Shown here in pieces: positions 44,874 through 52,725 of a stretch of 64,000 nt of DNA. The notes beneath the pieces are model-generated. The model had not been told where the DNA came from and did no database searches. It saw only the letters and a program-made list of their open reading frames with translations. The DNA is taken from positions 62,001-126,000 of the forward strand of contig CAZVNM010000006.1 in assembly GCA_964628685.1 (NCBI GenBank). Direction: 5' to 3'. The number at the start of each line of letters is the position of its first letter. The stretch's first letter is position 1. Source of the stretch: CALMEC01 sp964628685 (GTDB taxonomy: Bacteria > Actinomycetota > Thermoleophilia > Miltoncostaeales > Miltoncostaeaceae). The translations under genes were made by a program, and so were the position numbers.

Positions 44874-46088
44874 GTGATCCTCACGGTCCACATCCCCCGC
44901 TTCCCCCTCCTGGTGGCGCTGCGGGCGAGCGACCGCTCGCAGGACCTGCCCATCGCCCTCGGACCCCAGCCCGGCGATCCGCAGCTGATCGGCCTCTGCA
45001 CACCCGCGGCGGAGGAGTCGGGGGTCCATCCCGGGCTGCGCATCGGCGAGGCGCTCGCCCGCCGTCCCGACCTGGAGCTCCTGGTTGCCGACCCCGGTGG
45101 CACGCTGGAGGCGTCCGAACAGGTGACCGAGCGGCTGGAGGCCATCGGCGCGCAGGTCGACCAGTTGGACGCCGCGACCGGGGTATGGCGATTCGACATC
45201 ACGGGGCTCCAGCGTCTGCACGGTGGCCCCACCGGGGTGCTCCGCCGTGTGCGAGGCGCGCTTCCCATCGGCATGGACGCACGCGTGGGGCTGGCCCCCA
45301 CCCCGTTCGCGTCGCTGCAGGCCGCCCGCCACGCCTCGACCCGCGTCCCGCTGGTGCTCCAACAGGACGAGGTGGCGGGGTTCCTGGCCCCGCTGCCGGT
45401 GGAGGCCCTGCCGCTCGACCGGTCCGCGATCACCGCGCTGCAGCACCTGGGGATCACCACGCTGGGGCGACTGGCCGGGCTCTCTCGCGCCGATGTGATC
45501 GACCGCTTCGGTCTGGACGGTCTGCGCGCGTGGAACTGCGCGCGTGGCGTCGACGGTGAACGACTGCGGCCCCGCCGTCCCCCCGACCCCCTCGAGGCCG
45601 CCTTCCACTTCCCCGAACCGGTGGGTGCCCTTCCCGCGCTGCACGCCGCGGCCGGCCTGCTGCTCTCCGAGCTGGCGGGTGCGGCGCGCAACCGCGGCAC
45701 GGCCCTTCGTTCGGTCACCATCCGCGCGTGGCTGGAGGGCGGCGGATCCTGGACGCGCACCATCACCCTGCGCGAGGCCACCACACAGATCGACCGGTTG
45801 ACGGTCGCCACGCTCCCCTCCCTGGCGGAGGTGACCGGACCGGTCGACACCCTGGTCCTGCGAGCCGACGCCTCCGGCCGGCTCGCAGGACACCAGATGG
45901 CGATCACCGACCCGGCCGAACGGGAGCGGACCCGTCGCACCGGCGAGGCCGTCCGTCAGGTGCGAAGCGCCCACGGCGACGAATCGGTGCTGCGCGCCGT
46001 CGAGCTGGAACCCTGGTCACGACTCCCCGAACGCCGATGGGCACTCGTTCCCTACGACGCCTCGATCAGCCCCGTCCCGTCGACGTGA
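44874..46088 (+). CDS. imuB: ImuB-like Y-family polymerase homologue
   Basis: ImuB is a catalytically dead Y-family protein that links DnaE2 to the sliding clamp in mutagenic repair. The 404-residue product shows the palm/finger pattern (ILTVHIPRFPLLVALRASD, AAEESGVHPGLRIGEALARR), thumb helix-hairpin-helix (ALQHLGITTLGRLAGLSRAD) and little-finger text. The paired acidic residues of active polymerases are not in place (ILTVHIPRF instead of hDhDxF; GVWRFDITGL). GTG at 44874 is chosen because upstream in-frame starts would run through the LexA box. The stop overlaps the DUF6504 gene as GTGA. Confidence 0.86.
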   Translation: MILTVHIPRFPLLVALRASDRSQDLPIALGPQPGDPQLIGLCTPAAEESGVHPGLRIGEALARRPDLELLVADPGGTLEASEQVTERLEAIGAQVDQLDAATGVWRFDITGLQRLHGGPTGVLRRVRGALPIGMDARVGLAPTPFASLQAARHASTRVPLVLQQDEVAGFLAPLPVEALPLDRSAITALQHLGITTLGRLAGLSRADVIDRFGLDGLRAWNCARGVDGERLRPRRPPDPLEAAFHFPEPVGALPALHAAAGLLLSELAGAARNRGTALRSVTIRAWLEGGGSWTRTITLREATTQIDRLTVATLPSLAEVTGPVDTLVLRADASGRLAGHQMAITDPAERERTRRTGEAVRQVRSAHGDESVLRAVELEPWSRLPERRWALVPYDASISPVPST

Positions 46089-46318
46089 TCACCGGGCCCT
46101 CCGGCGTGCCGTACGCGATCGTCGCGGACGGCAGACGCCGGCAGGTCATCGCGATCCGCGAGGACTGGCTGGTGCAGGACCGCTGGTGGACCGACGCCCC
46201 CGTCGACCGCCACTACTTCGAGCTGGTGCTCGAACCCGGACGCGTGATGGTCGCCTACCGCGACATGCGCGCCGGCGACTGGCACGCGCACATCCCACCC
46301 GAGACGCGCGCCGCCTGA
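46085..46318 (+). CDS. DUF6504-like small protein linked to imuB
   Basis: The 77-residue product (VIAIREDWLVQDRWWTDAPV, then HYFELVLEPGRVMVAYRDM and GDWH) has the Trp-rich beta pattern of DUF6504, which often follows imuB or dinB genes in actinobacteria. GTG overlaps the ImuB stop, so it is translated with it and falls under the same LexA control. A role in the mutasome is guesswork. Confidence 0.8.
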   Translation: MITGPSGVPYAIVADGRRRQVIAIREDWLVQDRWWTDAPVDRHYFELVLEPGRVMVAYRDMRAGDWHAHIPPETRAA

Positions 46319-46482
46319 CGACGCGTCACATGAGAAAATGACCGTTCACCGCCGTCCGTCCCCGTCGGAAGGGACGATCGGCACGGACGGGACGGCCTCC
46401 GACGTGGATACTTGATCGGATGGCGCGCCCACGTTGCGGATGGTCCGGCCGGTTGTCGCTGAACGAATAACGGAAACGGCCA

Positions 46483-46539
46483 TTGCCAAAACCGTGTTCG
46501 CCCAGTAATGTGACCGCCGTTGTTAGGGCGCCCTAACAA
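46483..46539 (+). promoter_or_regulatory. Promoter of the iron transporter with DtxR/IdeR-like operator
   Basis: TTGCCA (46483-46488) and TAATGT (46506-46511), 17 bases apart, make a good housekeeping promoter. TTGTTAGGGCGCCCTAACAA (46520-46539), a perfect 20-base palindrome, covers the start region. Its TTAGG....CCTAA arms resemble iron-repressor (DtxR/IdeR) sites. The transporter ATG is 14 bases beyond. The rest of 46319-46482 shows no gene. Confidence 0.75.
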
Positions 46540-46553
46540 CGAACACCACCCCC

Positions 46554-47606
46554 ATGGCACCGACCCCAATCGACATCGCCATCCGCATCCAGGACCTGCG
46601 CAAGCGCTTCGGCACCACCGTCGCGCTCGATGGGGTGGACCTCGACATCCAGCGGGGCGAGGTGCTGGCGCTCCTCGGACCCTCGGGCTGCGGCAAGACC
46701 ACCCTCCTGCGCATGCTCTGCGGGTTCGAGCAGCCGGAGGGCGGCTCCATCGTCATCGGCGACCGCATCGTCGCCGACGACGACACCTGGATCGCACCCG
46801 AACACCGCCACATCGGCATGGTCTTCCAGGACCACGCGCTCTTCCCGCACCGTGACGTCGCCGCCAACATCGGCTTCGGCGTCCCCAAGGCGCGACGCGC
46901 CGATCGCGTGCGACAGATCATGGATCTGGTGGGCCTCACCGGACTCGAGTCCCGCATGCCGTCCGAGCTCTCGGGCGGCCAGCAGCAGCGCGTCGCCCTC
47001 GCCCGGGCCCTCGCGCCCGAGCCGGACCTGGTGCTCCTTGACGAACCCTGGTCGAGCGTCGACGCCCTCATGCGCGAGGCGGTGCGCGACGACATCGTCC
47101 GCATCCTGCGCGAGGCCGGCGCGACCGTGCTCCTGGTCACGCACGACCGCGAGGAGGCGTTCTCACTCTCGGATCGCGTGGCCCTGATGGCGCACGGACG
47201 AATCGTCCAGATCGCCGCGCCGGAGGATCTCTACATGAGCCCCGCGGATCGCTGGGCCGCCCAGTTCGTGGGCCCCGGCAACCTCCTGCCGGGCGTGGTG
47301 GAGGGCGAGCTGGTGGGAACCTCGGTGGGTGAGTTCCCGCTCATCGCACCGGCCGCCCACGGCTGCCCCGTCGAGGCCCTCATCCGCCCCGAGATGATCA
47401 TGCTGCGCCCCGCCGACGACGGCACCGCCGAGGTGGTCGGGCGCGAATTCCGCGGACACGACGTGCTGTACCGCGTCCGCCTCGCAGACGGCACCGTCGT
47501 CTGCGCCCAGCGGCCGTCGACTGAGGCGGTCGCGATCGGGGCCCGCGTGGCGGTTGAGCCACATCGAGCCCCGGTCACGGTGTTCACCCGCTCGCACGAA
47601 CGTTGA
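46554..47606 (+). CDS. fbpC: Iron(III) ABC transporter ATP-binding protein
   Basis: The 350-residue ATPase has Walker A GPSGCGKTT, Q-loop MVFQDHALFPH, signature LSGGQQQRVALARAL, Walker B LVLLDEPWSS, and the switch His in LLVTHDREEAF, followed by a TOBE-type C-terminal domain (about 235-350) typical of FbpC/PotA transporters. It energises import through the downstream binding protein and permease. Its stop is 45 bases before the TTG start of the binding protein. The DtxR-like palindrome upstream agrees with an iron substrate. Confidence 0.92.
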   Translation: MAPTPIDIAIRIQDLRKRFGTTVALDGVDLDIQRGEVLALLGPSGCGKTTLLRMLCGFEQPEGGSIVIGDRIVADDDTWIAPEHRHIGMVFQDHALFPHRDVAANIGFGVPKARRADRVRQIMDLVGLTGLESRMPSELSGGQQQRVALARALAPEPDLVLLDEPWSSVDALMREAVRDDIVRILREAGATVLLVTHDREEAFSLSDRVALMAHGRIVQIAAPEDLYMSPADRWAAQFVGPGNLLPGVVEGELVGTSVGEFPLIAPAAHGCPVEALIRPEMIMLRPADDGTAEVVGREFRGHDVLYRVRLADGTVVCAQRPSTEAVAIGARVAVEPHRAPVTVFTRSHER

Positions 47607-47650
47607 CTGCGCACGGCGCGAGCGACCGCTCACAACAGGAAGGATACAAC

Positions 47651-48715
47651 TTGACTGCACCCACAGGCGCTGACCGTCCGCGACCGCGCAGACGCCGGCT
47701 CATGAACGCACTCGCCGTCGCCGCCGCCCTCGTCGGCGTGACGGCCGTGGCCGCCGGCTGCGGCGGCGGATCCGGTGACGGCGGCGACAAGCTCGTCGTC
47801 TACTCGGGCCGCGAGGAGGAGATCGTCGGTCCCCTCTTCGACCGGTTCACCGAGGCCACCGGCATCGGCGTCGACGTCCGATACGGCAAGAGCTCCGAAC
47901 TGGCGGCGCAGATCGCCGAGGAGGGCGGCAACTCTCCCGCCGACGTCTTCTTCTCGCAGGACGCGGGGGCGCTGGGATCGGTCGCCGACCAGCTGAGCGC
48001 ACTCCCCCAGGCCTCGCTCGACCGCGTCGGCGAGGGCTTCCGCGATCCGGGTGGGAAGTGGGTCGGCACGTCGGGCCGTGTCCGCGTGGTGGCGTTCAGC
48101 ACGAAGAAGTACAAGGCCGCGGATCTTCCCGACGACGTGCTCGACTACGCAAAGCCGCAGTACGCGTCTCGGCTGGGCATCGCCCCCACCAACGCGTCGT
48201 TCCAGGCCTTCGTCACGGCGATGCGCCTGAAGCTGGGTGACGAGCGGACCAAGACGTTCCTCGCCGACCTCAAGAAGAACGGTGTCAAGACCTTCGAGGG
48301 CAACCGTCCCATCGTCGAGGCCATCGCCGACGGCGATGTCGACCTGGGGCTCGTGAACCACTACTACCTCGCCCTGGTCAAGGCGGAGCGCCCGGACGCG
48401 GCCGTCGACAACAAGTTCCTGGCCGCCGGCGACCCGGGTGCCCTGGTCAACGTGGCGGGCATCGGCATCCTCGCGAGCTCGAAGAAGACCGAGCAGGCCC
48501 AGCGGCTCGTCGAGTACCTGCTCTCGGACGCCGGCCAGCGCTTCTACGCGACCGACGCCGAGGAGAACGAGTACCCGCTGGTCGCCGGGATCAAGCCGCG
48601 GGAGGGCCTGCCGCCCCTCGAGACCCTGGTGGGCGAATCGATCCCGCTGGGTGACCTCGGCAAGGAGGAGAAGGCGACCCTCGAACTGATCACCGAGGCC
48701 GGTCTTACCTCGTAG
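47651..48715 (+). CDS. fbpA: Iron(III) ABC transporter substrate-binding lipoprotein
   Basis: The 354-residue product has a twin basic start and lipobox VAAGC (Cys37), so it is membrane-anchored on the outside. The mature part reads KLVVYSGREEEIVGPLFDRF, DVFFSQDAGALG, and LVNHYYLALV whose Tyr pair is the iron-binding site in FbpA relatives; a third Tyr is in ENEYPLVAG. TTG at 47651 is chosen because AGGAAGG lies 8 bases before it; an upstream in-frame GTG or ATG would spoil the signal peptide. Confidence 0.93.
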   Translation: MTAPTGADRPRPRRRRLMNALAVAAALVGVTAVAAGCGGGSGDGGDKLVVYSGREEEIVGPLFDRFTEATGIGVDVRYGKSSELAAQIAEEGGNSPADVFFSQDAGALGSVADQLSALPQASLDRVGEGFRDPGGKWVGTSGRVRVVAFSTKKYKAADLPDDVLDYAKPQYASRLGIAPTNASFQAFVTAMRLKLGDERTKTFLADLKKNGVKTFEGNRPIVEAIADGDVDLGLVNHYYLALVKAERPDAAVDNKFLAAGDPGALVNVAGIGILASSKKTEQAQRLVEYLLSDAGQRFYATDAEENEYPLVAGIKPREGLPPLETLVGESIPLGDLGKEEKATLELITEAGLTS

Positions 48716-48773
48716 CGGCATACATGACGGACGTGGGCGGGTCGGCGCGGGTCGCCGACCGCCCGCGCTCGTC

Positions 48774-50333
48774 GTGGTCGCGGCGATCGCGAGCGTCCTG
48801 CTGCTCGCCGTCCCGCCCGTCTACCTGCTCATCCGCGCCGGTTTCGGCGACGCCTGGGCGATCATGGGCGAGCGCGGCACGTGGGACATCGTCATCCGCA
48901 CGCTCTGGCTGGTGCTGGGGGTGAGCATCGGCTCACTGCTGGTGGGTGGCTCGATGGCGTGGCTGGTCGCGCGCAGCGACATCCCGCTGCGACGGGTCTG
49001 GGCGGTGGCCGCCGTCGTGCCGCTCGCGATGCCCAGCTTCGTGGCCGCGCTGGCACTGGCCGGGGCGACCGGGGCGAGCGGATTCCTCTCACGGTTCGCC
49101 TCGACCGTCGGCCTGGGCCCCATCGAGCGGATGGAGGGGTACTGGGGGGCGACCCTCGCCATCGTCATGTCGACGTTCCCCTACGTCTATCTCCTGACGA
49201 TGGCGGCCATACGGCGGATCGACCCGGCACAGGAGGAGGCCGCCCGCGCCCTGGGACGCGGACCCGTCGGTGCGTTCGTGGCGGCGTCGTTGCCGCAGCT
49301 TCGCCGCGGGCTCGCGGGTGGGGCGCTCCTGGCGGCGCTCTACGCGGTCTCGGACTTCGGTGCCGTGTCGCTCATGCGCTACACGACCGTGACACGCGCG
49401 ATCTTCACCCGCTACGAATCGGGCTTCGACCGCCGGCCCGCCGCCGTTCTGGGGCTCCTGCTGATCGCGATCACGGTGATCCTGCTGATGATCGAGTCGC
49501 GCGCCCGGGGATCGGTGCGCATGCGGACCGGGCCGGGGGTGCGCCGGGAGGCCCGGCGCATCCCGCTCGGACGGATGCGGGTGCCGGCGCTCATCTGGGC
49601 CGGGTTCATCTCGGCGGCGTTCGTGGTGACGCCGCTCGGTGTGATGGTCTACTGGATCGTGCGGAGCGCCGGCAACGGCTCGCTGCAGGGCCTTCCGTGG
49701 GGAGCCACGGTCACCTCGGTCATGCTGGCGGCGACCGCCGCCCTCGTCACGACGATCGCGGCGCTCCCGGTGGGCGTGCTCGCACACCGTCATCCGCGAC
49801 CCTGGACCCGTGGTCTCGAACGAAGCGGCTACGCCGCAAACGCGCTGCCGGGCATCGTGGTTGGCCTCGCACTGGTCTTCCTGGGCGCCCGCTACCTGCC
49901 CTGGCTCTACCAGACCTTCCCGCTTCTCATCATCGCGTACCTCATCCGCTTCTTCGCCGAGGCGCTCTCCGGGGTGGACACCGCCCTCGCGTCGGTCAAT
50001 CCCCGCACCGAGGAGGTGGCGCGGAGCCTCGGACGGACGCCGATGCGCGTGCTGGGCGAGGTGACCATGCCGCAGATGCGACCCGGCCTGGTCGCCGCGG
50101 TCATGCTGGTGTTCCTCTCGGTGATCAAGGAGCTTCCCGCCACCACGCTCCTGCTTCCCACCGGTGCGCGCACCCTGGCCACCGAGGTGTGGCGAAAAAC
50201 GACCGTCGGCGCCTACGGCGCGGCGGCGCTGCCGGCGCTGGTGCTGGTGGTGGTGTCGCTGCCGTTCATCGCGATCGCCGTGCGCGAGCACGTGACCGAT
50301 CGCGAGGACGCGCTGCCCTCCGCCAACGACTGA
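48774..50333 (+). CDS. fbpB: Iron(III) ABC transporter permease, 5' end possibly frameshifted
   Basis: The 519-residue product is a double FbpB-type permease with two sets of about six spans and two EAA loops (RIDPAQEEAARALGRGPVGA and SVNPRTEEVARSLGRTPMRV). The usable start, GTG at 48774, has no ribosome binding site and sits immediately before the first span. A better ATG at 48724 opens another frame (MTDVGGSARVADRP) that would join the permease frame if one base were added near 48760. A one-base deletion or sequencing error is therefore likely. Gene order C-A-B. Confidence 0.85.
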   Translation: MVAAIASVLLLAVPPVYLLIRAGFGDAWAIMGERGTWDIVIRTLWLVLGVSIGSLLVGGSMAWLVARSDIPLRRVWAVAAVVPLAMPSFVAALALAGATGASGFLSRFASTVGLGPIERMEGYWGATLAIVMSTFPYVYLLTMAAIRRIDPAQEEAARALGRGPVGAFVAASLPQLRRGLAGGALLAALYAVSDFGAVSLMRYTTVTRAIFTRYESGFDRRPAAVLGLLLIAITVILLMIESRARGSVRMRTGPGVRREARRIPLGRMRVPALIWAGFISAAFVVTPLGVMVYWIVRSAGNGSLQGLPWGATVTSVMLAATAALVTTIAALPVGVLAHRHPRPWTRGLERSGYAANALPGIVVGLALVFLGARYLPWLYQTFPLLIIAYLIRFFAEALSGVDTALASVNPRTEEVARSLGRTPMRVLGEVTMPQMRPGLVAAVMLVFLSVIKELPATTLLLPTGARTLATEVWRKTTVGAYGAAALPALVLVVVSLPFIAIAVREHVTDREDALPSAND

Positions 50334-50341
50334 CCACCGTT

Positions 50342-50374
50342 CGCGTCACGCAGAGATCATGTCTGCGTGACGCG
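50342..50374. terminator. Bidirectional terminator after the iron transporter
   Basis: CGCGTCACGCAGA and TCTGCGTGACGCG make a 13-bp stem with a 7-base loop. It sits nine bases after the permease stop and 12 bases from the stop of the convergent dehydrogenase. Confidence 0.85.
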
Positions 50375-50385
50375 CGCCTGTTCGA

Positions 50386-51573
50386 TCAGCCCTCGCCCTG
50401 TGGCGCGCTCCGCGCCTGGTCCACCCGCTCCCGATCCGCCTTGCGCACCTCGAAGGTCTCACCGGGCTGGGGCACCGGGCGACGGTGTGCCATCTCCAGG
50501 GCGCTGTCGCCGATGGCCTCCCACACGTCCAGCTTGGTCGCCACCCGCTTGATCACCTCGTCGGTGAACTCGTCGGTGTGCGAGTAGCCGCCCAGGTCCA
50601 TCGTCTTCACACCCTCGCCCACCGTCTCGAGCGCCGCCTCGTAGATCGCACGGGCCGCGAGGTCCTCGTCCATGTACGACAGCACCGCGGCCGACGCCAG
50701 GATCATCGCCAGCGGGTTGGCCAGGTTCTTGCCCAGCAGCGTCGGAGCGGTGCCGTGCGGCGCCTCCGCCATCACGACGGTGGGTCGGTACTCGTGGTCC
50801 AGGGCGAAGAGCAGCGACTCCGCGCCGGCGATCGAGCCGAAGAGCTGCAGCACCATGTCCGACAGCAGGTCGCCGTCGCGGTTGAGGGCCGGCACGACCA
50901 GGGCGTCACCGGAGTGCGAGATGAGCATCGCGTAGGTGGCGTCGATGAGCATCGGCTTGTACGTCACCTCGGGGTGACGGGCGGCCGCGGCGTCCAGTTC
51001 CTCCTTGAGCATGCCCTCGTACACCGGGGACACGGTCCACTTGGGTCCACCGGTCACCGCCGCCCGCATGCGCCGGGCCTGCAGAAACGCGATCTCGGCG
51101 ACCGCGCGGCAGGTCCTGCGGGTGATGCGCTCGGTGCGCCATGCGATCTCGTCGTCACCGGTGCCCTCGCGGCCCTCGTCGGCGCCGTAGGCGTCGTCGA
51201 CCGCCATGCGGACCACCGAGATGGGCGCGTGGATGCCGCCCACCGGCCGCACGCCCGACAGACGCCGTCCGGTGCGGATGATGACCTTGCCGTCGATGCC
51301 GCTTCGCAGGATGGCGTTGGGGCTGCCCACGTCACCGGCCGTCTCCGGGGTGATGGTGGCCGCCTTCAGACCGAAGCCGGTCTCCTTCATGGCCGCCGCC
51401 GCGTCGTGGACGACCTGGTTCTTCGTGGCGCGGCGGTTTTCGAGCGAGAGGTCGAAGCGAAGAAGCTCCACCTCGAGGCGGATGACCGCGGGATCGAGCA
51501 CCCGCAGCGCCTCCTCGAGCAGCTCCTGCCCGGTCTCGTCCCCCTCCATCACGACAAGCGTCTTCTTGTGCAT
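50386..51573 (-). CDS. Isocitrate/isopropylmalate dehydrogenase family protein
   Basis: The 395-residue product shows the beta-decarboxylating dehydrogenase pattern: LVVMEGDETGQELL at the start, GSPNAILRSGIDGKVIIRTG, LNRDGDLLSDMVLQLFGSIA (metal-binding Asp pair), EAPHGTAPTLLGKNLANPLA near residue 270 (nucleotide site) and a long insertion (DAYGADEGREGTGDDE). It fits neither Icd nor LeuB closely; the unusual RATKNQVVHDAAAAMKETGF resembles eukaryote-type IDH (ATKNQVT..A..A). The cofactor and substrate are open. It stands alone with a terminator on its 3' side. Confidence 0.85.
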   Translation of the reverse strand: MHKKTLVVMEGDETGQELLEEALRVLDPAVIRLEVELLRFDLSLENRRATKNQVVHDAAAAMKETGFGLKAATITPETAGDVGSPNAILRSGIDGKVIIRTGRRLSGVRPVGGIHAPISVVRMAVDDAYGADEGREGTGDDEIAWRTERITRRTCRAVAEIAFLQARRMRAAVTGGPKWTVSPVYEGMLKEELDAAAARHPEVTYKPMLIDATYAMLISHSGDALVVPALNRDGDLLSDMVLQLFGSIAGAESLLFALDHEYRPTVVMAEAPHGTAPTLLGKNLANPLAMILASAAVLSYMDEDLAARAIYEAALETVGEGVKTMDLGGYSHTDEFTDEVIKRVATKLDVWEAIGDSALEMAHRRPVPQPGETFEVRKADRERVDQARSAPQGEG

Positions 51574-51765
51574 CGGCCCAGTCTACGAACACTGGGCGTG
51601 CGCGGGACGCTCTCGCCACCGAATGGTCACGCCGACCGACGCTTCAACGACCGCAAACCGGGGTCGCGCGCACGTGACGCGTCGGACATCGGGCCGTGCG
51701 CACACGCGCTCACCGGACCGACGGGTGCGGGACGAAATCCCGGGACGAGCGGGCTGATCGCGGTC
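51574..51765. other. Non-coding spacer upstream of the dehydrogenase gene
   Basis: With 51766-51916 this makes a 343-base gap between two minus-strand genes. The promoter of the dehydrogenase gene must lie here. I see no gene, tRNA or repeat; only the terminator at 51766 is clear. Confidence 0.5.
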
Positions 51766-51805
51766 GCATGACCCGACCGCGGCGGAAGCGGCGGTCGGGT
51801 CATGC
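51766..51805 (-). terminator. Terminator after CAP/SCP gene 1
   Basis: GCATGACCCGACCGC pairs with GCGGTCGGGTCATGC over a 10-base loop (15-bp stem), about 110 bases after the CAP-domain gene stop on the minus strand. Confidence 0.75.
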
Positions 51806-51916
51806 GGTGACGGCGCATGCAGGACGAACGACACGGGCGGACCCGGGTGCCCGCCATCGCCGGCGGGGGTCGACGCGGGGCCGTGCGCAGGAACGTGCGG
51901 GGCGCGGTCGCTCCCG

Positions 51917-52432
51917 CTATCCGCCGAACGTCGTCGCGTACACCGTGTTGCTGCAGTCGCGGGCGGTCACGATGGCGATGCCGACGTTCTTGAACTCCTT
52001 GGCCAGCAGGTTGCGCCGGTGACCCGGGCTCGCGAGCCACATGTCGACCATGGTGGCGGCGTCGCGCACGCTGCAGCCGCCGATCATGCCGAGGTTCTCA
52101 CCGACGGCCTTGCGCTTGCTGTAGCCGGCCCTGTAGATGCGCACCCAGAAGGGCTTGCCGTCGGCACCGCGATGGTCGAGCTCACCGGTGCGGCTGAGGT
52201 GACGGCTGTGGGCGAGCGCCGGGCGGGTGAGGACCGCGTTCAGCCGAAGCGGCTTCAGGCCGCGGGCGCGGCGGACCGCGTTCATCTCCTTGAGGAGGGC
52301 GGCGCGGGGGTTGGCGGCGGCCGCGGACCTCTTCGCGCTCTTGGCGGGGGCGGCCTGAGCGGTGAGCGCCAGCATGAGCAGCGCCACGATCAGTGCGAGA
52401 ACGGGCTTGGTCGTCGGGGAGAACGACTTCAT
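51917..52432 (-). CDS. Secreted CAP/SCP-domain protein 1
   Basis: The 171-residue product has a signal peptide (MKSFSPTTKPVLALIVALLM onward) and a small CAP domain: LLKEMNAVRRARGLKPLRLN, RPALAHSRHLSRTGELDHRG, GENLGMIGGC, MWLASPGHRRNLLAKEFKNV and a C-terminal GIAIV strand. The CAP His pair (AHS.., PGHR) is present, and two Cys (GGC and RDC) may form a disulfide. The paralogue at 61024 is about 75% identical by eye. GGAGG lies seven bases before ATG 52432. Function of bacterial CAP proteins is poorly known. Confidence 0.92.
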   Translation of the reverse strand: MKSFSPTTKPVLALIVALLMLALTAQAAPAKSAKRSAAAANPRAALLKEMNAVRRARGLKPLRLNAVLTRPALAHSRHLSRTGELDHRGADGKPFWVRIYRAGYSKRKAVGENLGMIGGCSVRDAATMVDMWLASPGHRRNLLAKEFKNVGIAIVTARDCSNTVYATTFGG

Positions 52433-52725
52433 GGGAGACCTCCGTGTCGGTGACGCGTGGTGACGCACACCGCGATCCGTGCGGTGCACCCTCGGTATCG
52501 GCGTTCGCGTCGTCGGACTTGAACCGCCGTGGTGCGCCTCAACGGTGGCGGTCTGTGAAGCGGTCGTCGTCATCGCGGCACCTCGTTTTCCGTCGTTCAA
52601 CTCGGTGGAACGAGGTTCGCGGCGGTGGCTGAACCCACCATGAGGCCGCGGTGAGAGCTCGGTGAGGCGGCGGTGAGAGTTCGCTCATCGAGGCAGGCGC
52701 ACACCCGCCCGGCTAGCCTCCGCAC

